DNA from: an uncultured Eubacterium sp.
GTDB lineage: Bacteria; Bacillota; Clostridia; Oscillospirales; Acutalibacteraceae
NCBI GenBank assembly: GCA_910584985.1
Contig: CAJUDJ010000035.1
Coordinates: 1 to 13,627 of the forward strand
Direction: 5' to 3'
Length of the DNA stretch: 13,627 bases
In this document: positions 1 through 6,505 of the stretch, one piece after another
Numbering within the stretch: the stretch's first letter is position 1
How the letters are laid out: the number at the start of each line of letters is the position of its first letter
Program-made: the position numbers and the translations under genes
Notes under the pieces: model-generated
What the model was told of the DNA's origin: nothing
Database searches by the model: none
What the model saw: the letters and a program-made list of their open reading frames with translations, nothing else

Positions 1-1263
1 AATACCCGTAAAGCCGCCCAAAATGATAAATATGATACGAAGCACGGATATACTTTCATAAAGCGGATAGATAACATAGGATGCGATGGCCGTAACAGCA
101 ACAACCACAAGCATCGGTGTTCCGACAAGACCTGCATTGACAACCGCATCGCCGATAACAAGTGCACCGATTATAGAAACGGCATGACCTATCATTTTCG
201 GAAGCCTTATTCCTGCTTCGCGCATAATTTCATAAAGGACAAGCACCATAAGTGCTTCCTGCATCAGAGAAAAGGGTGTTGTTGCTTCTGCCGCCGCAAT
301 CGTATACATAAGCGAGGTTGGAATCAGTTCCTGATGAAAAGTTCCCGTTGCAACATAAAAACCCGGCAGCACAATAGAAGCAATAAAAGCAATATATTTA
401 AGAAGCCTGTTCAGTGTTGCATAAAACGGCAGATTGTCATAATCATCCACAGTTGAAAATGCATCCGTAAAAAGATACGGCACATAAATGGCAAACGGCG
501 ATCCGTCCATTATCACGGCAACCCTGCCTTCCAGCAGCTTTGAACAAAGCTTATCCGGCCGTTCCGTGTTGCCCACTGCGGAAAAATACGAACTGATTTT
601 TGAATCCAGAAAATCAGCAAGTTCGCCGTAATCCTGAAGATTGGTTATAGGCGCATTTTTGATTTTCTGCTCAACCTCGGAAACAAGCGTATCATCTGCA
701 ACACCCTTTATATAAGCAATCACAACAGAGGTCTGCGCTGCACTTCCCACCTTAAGTTGCTTCAGCTTCAAATCAGGCGTTTTTATTCTTCGCCGAAGAA
801 TTGCCTTGTTGTCATTGAGCGTTTCGGTAAAGCATTCCTTTGCACCTTTAATATCCGATTCCGTTGGCGGCTCATCTGTTGATCTTTTCGTAAAGCCCTG
901 TATGCCAAGCGAAAGGCATTTTGATACCCCGTCTATAAAAACAATGGCAAAGCCTGATGCAAGAAAGTAATAAATATCCTCATAGGTTGTTATTTCGCTT
1001 AATTCAAGTGAATTTACAACAGAGGTTTTCAGAATATCAAACAGTTCGGCCGGCGTTTCATAATCTCCGTTAAACCTGAGCATCGGATTCATAATCATAT
1101 GCGAAAGCTGAAGGGAATCCACCATTCCGTCCAGCACGCACACAATACAATCCGTTCCGTCAACTCTGCATTCCCGAAGAAGAAAATCAGAGCAGTCTTT
1201 AAAATCTGTTTCCATTTTATTTTTGTTATCTGTTATGGAAGAATAAATATCCATATCCGCCAT
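1..1263 (-). CDS. GerA-family spore germination protein (GerAA/SpoVAF type), partial
   Basis: Reads open on the minus strand for 421 codons to the left edge, so the C-terminus is missing (family members are usually about 480-540 aa). Seen: a soluble N-terminal half carrying the family-typical stretch 'GIQGFTKRSTDEPPTESD' and 'DNKAILRRRIKTPDLKLK', then 'EGRVAVIMDGSPFAIYVP', followed by hydrophobic membrane segments with 'LPGFYVATGTFHQELIPTS' and 'EIMREAGIRLPKMIGHAVS'. These are hallmarks of the A subunit of nutrient germinant receptors and of SpoVAF, which sit in the inner spore membrane. GerAA and SpoVAF cannot be told apart here. Three in-frame ATGs lie close together (1266, 1263, 1254); 1263 is chosen because GGAAAAG lies 5 nt upstream. 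The adjacent divergent DUF421 gene also belongs to a family linked to spore membranes. Confidence 0.9.
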   Translation of the reverse strand, partial: MADMDIYSSITDNKNKMETDFKDCSDFLLRECRVDGTDCIVCVLDGMVDSLQLSHMIMNPMLRFNGDYETPAELFDILKTSVVNSLELSEITTYEDIYYFLASGFAIVFIDGVSKCLSLGIQGFTKRSTDEPPTESDIKGAKECFTETLNDNKAILRRRIKTPDLKLKQLKVGSAAQTSVVIAYIKGVADDTLVSEVEQKIKNAPITNLQDYGELADFLDSKISSYFSAVGNTERPDKLCSKLLEGRVAVIMDGSPFAIYVPYLFTDAFSTVDDYDNLPFYATLNRLLKYIAFIASIVLPGFYVATGTFHQELIPTSLMYTIAAAEATTPFSLMQEALMVLVLYEIMREAGIRLPKMIGHAVSIIGALVIGDAVVNAGLVGTPMLVVVAVTAIASYVIYPLYESISVLRIIFIILGGFTGI

Positions 1264-1341
1264 CATCTCTTTTCCAAATTTACACTTATTTTATTTTTTC
1301 AATAATTGATGTAATTATGCAAAGAATAAAAATGATTTATC

Positions 1342-1364
1342 AGCTGAAATGCAGTATTTCAGCT
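1342..1364 (+). promoter_or_regulatory. Leader hairpin before the DUF421 gene
   Basis: A perfect 9-bp inverted repeat, AGCTGAAAT / ATTTCAGCT with a 5-nt loop, is followed by TTTT and ends 4 nt before the GGAAAGG ribosome binding site (1369-1375). It could be an attenuator, an RNA stability element or a protein-binding palindrome. Only weak promoter-like elements (TTTACA near 1279, AATAAT near 1301) are visible upstream, so its place in the transcript is inferred. Confidence 0.45.
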
Positions 1365-1384
1365 TTTCGGAAAGGATTTTATTT

Positions 1385-2056
1385 ATGAGTATTACTTTTA
1401 TAAGAGCCGTTATTATTTATATAACGGTTATTGTGGCAATGAGAATTATGGGAAAACGTCAGATTGGTGAACTTAAACCGCACGAGCTGGTTATAACCGT
1501 GCTGGTTTCGCAGGTTGCAAGCATTCCGCTTGAGGATAACAGCATGCCGCTTGCAAATATGTTTGTGCCCATTCTTATATTTGTATCCTTTGAAATTATT
1601 GTTTCTGTTATTTCGATGAAAAGCATAAACTTCAGAAATCTGATTCAGGGCAAACCGATATTTGTGATAAAAAACGGAAAGCTGGATGAAAAACAAATGA
1701 AACGGCTCAGATTCACCGTTGATGATCTGATTGACGCAATCCGGCAAAAAGATGTTTTCGATATATCAGGCGTTCAGGATGCTGTGATTGAAACAAACGG
1801 CAGCATTTCCGTGCTTCAGAAAGCAGAAAATGCACCGGTTACACCAAAGCAGCTGAATCTGAGTGTGGACGAGGTTTCCACACCGATAACGATTGTGATT
1901 GACGGAAAACCCGTTACCGAATATTTCGGAAAGGAAAAAATAAACAACAGTAAAATAGAGCTGGTTGTAAACAACGAAAATACAGATATTACAAAAATTA
2001 TGCTGCTTACAATTGACGCCAGCGGAAACACCTATTTAATACCGAAAAAGGAGTGA
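1385..2056 (+). CDS. DUF421 (YetF/YcaP-type) membrane protein
   Basis: A 223-aa protein. Seen: three hydrophobic N-terminal segments (about residues 4-20, 34-50 and 58-76), then a soluble domain with the DUF421 signatures 'MGKRQIGELKPHELVI', 'QGKPIFVIKNGKLD' and 'DLIDAIRQKDVFDISGVQ'. Known of the family: YetF-like proteins form small membrane-anchored oligomers and several are found in the spore inner membrane; a two-domain relative (2Duf) affects spore heat resistance. The biochemical role is not established. A start 12 codons upstream (1349) is in frame, but it lies inside the hairpin and lacks a ribosome binding site; 1385 has GGAAAGG 9 nt upstream. First gene of a likely four-gene unit, 6 nt from the DUF4363 gene, and divergent from a GerA-family gene, which supports a spore-envelope role by context. 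Confidence 0.92.
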   Translation: MSITFIRAVIIYITVIVAMRIMGKRQIGELKPHELVITVLVSQVASIPLEDNSMPLANMFVPILIFVSFEIIVSVISMKSINFRNLIQGKPIFVIKNGKLDEKQMKRLRFTVDDLIDAIRQKDVFDISGVQDAVIETNGSISVLQKAENAPVTPKQLNLSVDEVSTPITIVIDGKPVTEYFGKEKINNSKIELVVNNENTDITKIMLLTIDASGNTYLIPKKE

Positions 2057-2062
2057 TGCCTG

Positions 2063-2431
2063 ATGAAAAGATTATGGTTTGCGGGAATATTTTTATTAAT
2101 AGCCCTTTGCGCTTGCTTGTATGAGCAGTATGTGGTAGAATATACCTATAAAGAAATAGATACTGTTATCGACAGAGCACTGAACACGGATGACCCGAAG
2201 GAAAAAGAACAGTGCTGCATAGAAATCACGGAAAAATGGGATAAGCATTTTAAAAAAATAACCCTTGTAACCGACCATTCCATTACACAAAGCGCTGATG
2301 TTTCGGTGGGAACGCTTAAAGCACTTTCCGAAGACAACAGCGAAAGCATAGATGAAAGCCTTATTGAAGCAAAAAGTGAGCTGCGCCAGATTTATGATAG
2401 CTCACGGATAAATCTTTCAAATATTTTTTAA
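2063..2431 (+). CDS. DUF4363 family protein
   Basis: A 122-aa protein with one N-terminal hydrophobic segment (about residues 4-20) acting as a membrane anchor or signal. The segment ends in a Cys-rich 'LCACLYEQ', which is not a clean lipobox. The rest is a charged, mostly alpha-helical extracytoplasmic domain (residues about 25-122) with 'EITEKWDKHFKKITLVTDH' typical of DUF4363. Proteins of this family commonly lie directly downstream of DUF421 genes in Clostridia, as here (6-nt gap), so the two probably work together at the membrane. Molecular function is unknown. The GTG-free ATG start follows GGAGTGATGCCTG, which overlaps the end of the upstream gene, suggesting translational coupling. 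Confidence 0.85.
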   Translation: MKRLWFAGIFLLIALCACLYEQYVVEYTYKEIDTVIDRALNTDDPKEKEQCCIEITEKWDKHFKKITLVTDHSITQSADVSVGTLKALSEDNSESIDESLIEAKSELRQIYDSSRINLSNIF

Positions 2432-2443
2432 AGGGGAAACATT

Positions 2444-3781
2444 ATGGAAAACATCAGACCTTTCGGCTGGAAGGACAAAATCGGCTACGGGCTGGGCGAT
2501 TTCGGCTGCAATATGAGCTTTGCTTTCATAAATTCATATATGATGCTGTTTTTTGTAACCTGCCTTGGAATCAAACCCGAACATTATGCAATTATCATTA
2601 TTATTGCAAAGGTGTGGGATGCAATAAACGATCCCATAATCGGTGCAATGTGCGATGCCACAAGACCAAGGGGAAAAAGCAAATTCAAGCCGTGGATACA
2701 ATGGGGATGTATACCGCTGCTCATTTCAAGCATTTTAATGTTTATTTACATTCCGAATGCGCCTTATGCGGTAAAAATAGCGCTCTGCCTTGTAACCTAT
2801 CTTATCTGGAGCGTTGCTTACACAAGCGTAAATGTGCCATACGGTTCCATGCAGTCTGTTATCACAAGAGATGAGCTTCAGCGCACAGAACTTTCCAATG
2901 CAAGATCAATTGGTGCGCTGCTTGCACAGCTTCCCGTTATGGTAATTCTTCCGCTTATTATTTATGATAAGGATAATCAGCCAAAGGGAAATCTGTTTAT
3001 ACTGATTGTTGCCGTTATGGGCATTATCGGTGTGATTGCCTTTCAGCTTATGTGCCGTATGACAACGGAAAGGGTTGTACCCACTGTAAACAAGGCACAG
3101 AAGTTCAACTATTTCAAAACACTGGGAAGCTATTTTACAAATAAGCCTATCATGATTCTTACAATTTCAACCGTATCCTATCTGGCGCTTATTATGACGG
3201 TTACTGCTTCCATGCAATACATTTTTATGTATTATTTTAAAAATTCAAGCCTGATTTCCGTTGCAACGGTTATAGCTGGCGCACCGATGGTTGTTGCCAT
3301 TATTCTGGTTAAGCCGCTTGTAAAAAAGTTTTCAAAAAAGGCATTGTGCACATATCCGTTCCTTGCCGGAATTATATCCACAGGCATTATAACCTTTGTG
3401 AAATTCACAAACCCTTATATATGGCTTATCTTCGTTGCATTTGCTGTTCTTTCTGCAGGGCTTTATATGGTTCTGATCTGGGCAATGGTGGCAGACAGCA
3501 TTGACTATCAGGAAAGAAAAACCGGCAGACGCGAGGAAGGCTCAATTTATGCAACCTACAGCCTTTTCAGAAAGCTTGCTCAGGGCATAGGAAGCTCGCT
3601 TGTATCCCTGGCAATCGGATGGACGGGGTATGAAGCCGCTTTTGGGGCAGATCAGCCCGTGGGCGTAGCAGACAAAATTTATTTTGTTACGGGATTTCTG
3701 CCGTTTATCGGCACAATTATATGTTTTGTTTCAATGTTGTTTTACAACATTGACGAAAACAAAAAAAGTTCGGAGGAATAA
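2444..3781 (+). CDS. GPH-family (MelB/GusB-like) glycoside:cation symporter
   Basis: A 445-aa polytopic protein with about 12 hydrophobic segments, the usual length of the glycoside-pentoside-hexuronide (GPH) branch of the major facilitator superfamily. Seen: 'FGWKDKIGYGLGDFG' at the N-terminus and 'KVWDAINDPIIGAMCDATR' at residues 56-74. The two aspartates D59 and D63 match the cation-site aspartates of MelB (D55, D59), and a Lys/Arg-rich 'RGKSKFKPWI' loop follows. The family imports disaccharides or glycosides with Na+ or H+. Substrate is inferred from the next gene: a GH2 glycosidase begins 3 nt after the stop, so the pair probably imports and hydrolyses a beta-galactoside or beta-hexuronide. 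A strong AAAGGGG ribosome binding site precedes the ATG. Confidence 0.92.
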   Translation: MENIRPFGWKDKIGYGLGDFGCNMSFAFINSYMMLFFVTCLGIKPEHYAIIIIIAKVWDAINDPIIGAMCDATRPRGKSKFKPWIQWGCIPLLISSILMFIYIPNAPYAVKIALCLVTYLIWSVAYTSVNVPYGSMQSVITRDELQRTELSNARSIGALLAQLPVMVILPLIIYDKDNQPKGNLFILIVAVMGIIGVIAFQLMCRMTTERVVPTVNKAQKFNYFKTLGSYFTNKPIMILTISTVSYLALIMTVTASMQYIFMYYFKNSSLISVATVIAGAPMVVAIILVKPLVKKFSKKALCTYPFLAGIISTGIITFVKFTNPYIWLIFVAFAVLSAGLYMVLIWAMVADSIDYQERKTGRREEGSIYATYSLFRKLAQGIGSSLVSLAIGWTGYEAAFGADQPVGVADKIYFVTGFLPFIGTIICFVSMLFYNIDENKKSSEE

Positions 3782-3784
3782 GCA

Positions 3785-6022
3785 ATGCGTGAAATTAAAT
3801 CAATCAATACCGGCTGGGCCTTTCACAAGGGTGATACAAGGCATCATAAAATACCGAAAAAAATTAAAAAAGACTGGGAAACGGTTAACCTGCCGCACAC
3901 ATGGAATCATATGGACGGGCAGGACGGCGGCTTTGATTATTTCCGCAGTGCCTGCTGGTATTTTAAAGAACTGGAACTTGCGCCTGCTGCGGACGAGGAA
4001 ATTTATCTTGAAATTCCTGCCGCCTCGCTTACAGCTGAGGTTTACATTAACGGCGAGCCAGCCTGCACACATAAGGGCGGTTTTTCTGTGTTCCGTGTAA
4101 ATATAACGCCCTATATCAACCCGAAGAAAGCCACAAAAATTGCAATCTGCGTGGATAACAGCGAATCCAAATCCGTTTACCCACAGACAGCTGATTTCAC
4201 CTTTTTCGGAGGTCTTTACAGGGGTGTTAATTTAATAACCGTAAATAAGGCACACTTTGATTTGGAATATGCCGGAGGCTGCGGCGTTGCCGTTACTCCG
4301 AAAATCAATGAAAACGGCAGTGCCGATATTCAGATTGAAGCCTTTGTTAAAAATGCAGACGGCTGCCGCATTCAGTACCGGGTTGACAACACGGTTGCAG
4401 ACGGCACAAACGCCGTTCTTCACATAGAAAATCCACATCTGTGGAACGGAACGGAAGACCCGTATCTTTACACACTTGATGCACAGATTGTTAAAAATAA
4501 CATTGTGATCGACAGTGTTGCCGTTAAATTCGGTATCAGAAGCTTTCATATTGACGCGGACAAGGGCTTTTTCCTGAACGGAAAATCCTATCCTCTGCAC
4601 GGTGTTTCCAGGCATCAGGACAGGGAAAATATGGGCTGGGCAATCACCGAAAAAGAGCATGATGAGGATATGAAGCTTATTGCTGAGGTAGGCGCAAACA
4701 CAATCCGTCTTGCACACTATCAGCACAGCGAATATTTTTATGATTTATGTGATAAATACGGCATGATTGTGTGGGCTGAAATTCCATTTATCTCAGCCTT
4801 TATGAACACACAGGAAGCAAAGGATAACACACTTTCACAGATGAAAGAGCTTGTTGTTCAGAATTATAATCATCCGTCCATCATATGCTGGGGCATTGCA
4901 AATGAAATTACCATCGGCGGAGAAGACCCTGCGTTAATTGAAAATCTTGAAGCACTGAACGATTTATGCCACAGCCTTGACAAAACAAGACCTACCACAA
5001 TGGCACAGCTTACTATGGTAGAAATGGAAAACCCGCTTAACAGAATAACGGATATTTTATCCTACAACCATTATTTCGGCTGGTATATGGGCAATGTAAA
5101 CGATAACGGACCATGGCTTGATAAATTCCATGCACTTAACCCTGACATATGCCTTGGCGTTTCCGAATATGGCTGCGAGGGTATCCTGAAATATCACAAC
5201 GATAATCCGCAGATGCAGGATTATTCAGAGGAATATCAAGCATTCTACCATGAAAAAATGTTGGAAACCTTTGAAAGCCGCCCCTATCTGTGGTCCACCC
5301 ATGTTTGGAATATGTTTGACTTTGCTTCGGATATGCGCGATGAGGGCGGCGTGAAAGGGCGAAACAATAAAGGTCTTGTTACCTTTGACAGAAAAACAAA
5401 AAAAGATTCCTTTTATGTTTATAAAGCTTACTGGAGCGATGAAAAATTTGTTCATCTCTGCGGCAGAAGATATGCAAACCGCCCATCTGATAAAACAGAC
5501 ATTAAAATCTATTCCAACTGCGAAAGTATTACCCTTTATGTAAACGGCAAAGAAATCGGAAAACACAACGGCAATAAAATTTTCATTTTTAAAGATGTTG
5601 CACTTGCAGACGGCGAAAACAAAATTAAAGCTGCAAGCGGTGTGCTGTTTGATGAAATGGTTATCAACAGAGTATACGAGCCGGATGAAAGCTATGTGCT
5701 TAAAGCCAATGAAGCGGGAAACAGCGGTTCCAACTGGTTTGACACGCTTGAGCTTGAAAGCGAGGAACTCCAGTTCCCTGAGGGATATTTTTCAATCAAG
5801 GATAAAATCGGCGAAATTATGAAAGTGCCCGAGGGTGAAGCATTCATAAATGGTATGATTGAGAAAATCACAGCTGAAATGGGCATGAATATCAGCAAAG
5901 GCATGATGAATATGGCAAAGGGATTTACCGTTGAAAAGGTGTTTGATATGGCAGGCAGCCGAGTGCCTGCAAAGGCAAAACCATGGGTAAACAGCGAACT
6001 GAATAAAATAAAAAAGAAATAA
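3785..6022 (+). CDS. Glycoside hydrolase family 2 (beta-galactosidase/beta-glucuronidase-like)
   Basis: A 745-aa cytoplasmic enzyme with no signal peptide. Seen, in order: a jelly-roll sugar-binding domain (about 5-155), an immunoglobulin-like domain (about 165-253), a TIM barrel (about 255-550) and a C-terminal beta domain (about 570-635). Barrel landmarks are 'NTIRLAHYQHSEYFYDL' (305-321), 'CWGIANE' with acid/base E374, 'GVSEYG' with nucleophile E461, and 'HVWNMFDF' (506-513). Positions 527-529 read N-N-K just before 'GLVTFDRK', at the place of the N-x-K motif that contacts the carboxylate in beta-glucuronidases. The same pattern also occurs in enzymes annotated as beta-galactosidases, so specificity is open. 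Residues about 665-745 form a Met-rich, probably helical tail of unknown role. RBS GGAGGAA overlaps the stop of the symporter gene; the unit ends in a hairpin terminator. Confidence 0.93.
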   Translation: MREIKSINTGWAFHKGDTRHHKIPKKIKKDWETVNLPHTWNHMDGQDGGFDYFRSACWYFKELELAPAADEEIYLEIPAASLTAEVYINGEPACTHKGGFSVFRVNITPYINPKKATKIAICVDNSESKSVYPQTADFTFFGGLYRGVNLITVNKAHFDLEYAGGCGVAVTPKINENGSADIQIEAFVKNADGCRIQYRVDNTVADGTNAVLHIENPHLWNGTEDPYLYTLDAQIVKNNIVIDSVAVKFGIRSFHIDADKGFFLNGKSYPLHGVSRHQDRENMGWAITEKEHDEDMKLIAEVGANTIRLAHYQHSEYFYDLCDKYGMIVWAEIPFISAFMNTQEAKDNTLSQMKELVVQNYNHPSIICWGIANEITIGGEDPALIENLEALNDLCHSLDKTRPTTMAQLTMVEMENPLNRITDILSYNHYFGWYMGNVNDNGPWLDKFHALNPDICLGVSEYGCEGILKYHNDNPQMQDYSEEYQAFYHEKMLETFESRPYLWSTHVWNMFDFASDMRDEGGVKGRNNKGLVTFDRKTKKDSFYVYKAYWSDEKFVHLCGRRYANRPSDKTDIKIYSNCESITLYVNGKEIGKHNGNKIFIFKDVALADGENKIKAASGVLFDEMVINRVYEPDESYVLKANEAGNSGSNWFDTLELESEELQFPEGYFSIKDKIGEIMKVPEGEAFINGMIEKITAEMGMNISKGMMNMAKGFTVEKVFDMAGSRVPAKAKPWVNSELNKIKKK

Positions 6023-6032
6023 TAAAAAATGA

Positions 6033-6060
6033 ACGGCACAGGTTAAATAACCTGTGCCGT
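6033..6060. terminator. Bidirectional intrinsic terminator between convergent units
   Basis: A perfect 12-bp stem, ACGGCACAGGTT / AACCTGTGCCGT, with a 4-nt AAAT loop. On the minus strand it is followed by a T-rich run (the complement of AATAAAAAAT at 6021-6030); on the plus strand only by ATCTGTTTTT. It lies between the stop codons of the GH2 gene (6022) and the convergent flavoprotein gene (6069), so it probably ends transcription from both sides. Confidence 0.9.
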
Positions 6061-6068
6061 ATCTGTTT

Positions 6069-6485
6069 TTAAAGTTTAAAGCTATCTGTTTTCAAATCAC
6101 AATAATATCTGCCTTCTGCCGCAGTAAATTTTAAAACACAGTAATCCGGATCGGCAACACCTTTTTTATAAAATACGGTATCACTCTTTTGCCAAATCAT
6201 ATCCTTGGTTTTCTGATCGGTTAATACTTCCATTCTGCCTTTCAGCATAACGCCTGTATATCTGAACAACCCTTTTCTGTAAAAATATACAGAGGCATTT
6301 GGATTTTTGAGATACTGTCCAACCCGCATAGAAGAGGTGTTTGTGGAAAAATAAAATTCTCTGATTCCGTTTCTTTTTCTCGGTTTCAGCATTGCTTTAA
6401 CACATGGATAATGTTCACTGTCAACCGAACAGATAAAACTGACTTTCCGTTTACTTATAAACTTTTCGATTCGCTTCAAATCCAT
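6069..6485 (-). CDS. Pyridoxamine 5'-phosphate oxidase-fold flavoprotein
   Basis: A 138-aa protein with the split-barrel FMN-binding fold of the general stress protein 26 / PNPOx-like group. Seen: 'VSFICSVDSEHYPCVKAM' early, 'REFYFSTNTSSMRVGQYL' at about residues 42-59, where the family binds FMN phosphate, 'NPNASVYFY', and 'YTGVMLKGRMEVL'. The length is usual for this group and too short for a true PdxH, so a redox or F420/FMN-dependent reductase role is likelier than vitamin B6 synthesis; the substrate is unknown. AAGGCGG lies 6 nt upstream of the ATG, inside the 20-nt gap from the beta-mannosidase stop, so the two are probably co-transcribed. No link in function to the sugar genes is evident. 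Confidence 0.88.
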   Translation of the reverse strand: MDLKRIEKFISKRKVSFICSVDSEHYPCVKAMLKPRKRNGIREFYFSTNTSSMRVGQYLKNPNASVYFYRKGLFRYTGVMLKGRMEVLTDQKTKDMIWQKSDTVFYKKGVADPDYCVLKFTAAEGRYYCDLKTDSFKL

Positions 6486-6505
6486 AATAAACCGCCTTAA
6501 ATTTA

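Noticed and set aside
184..456. 90-codon plus-strand frame near the left edge
   Set aside because: Antisense to the GerA-family gene, with a His/Lys/Cys-rich translation and no ribosome binding site.
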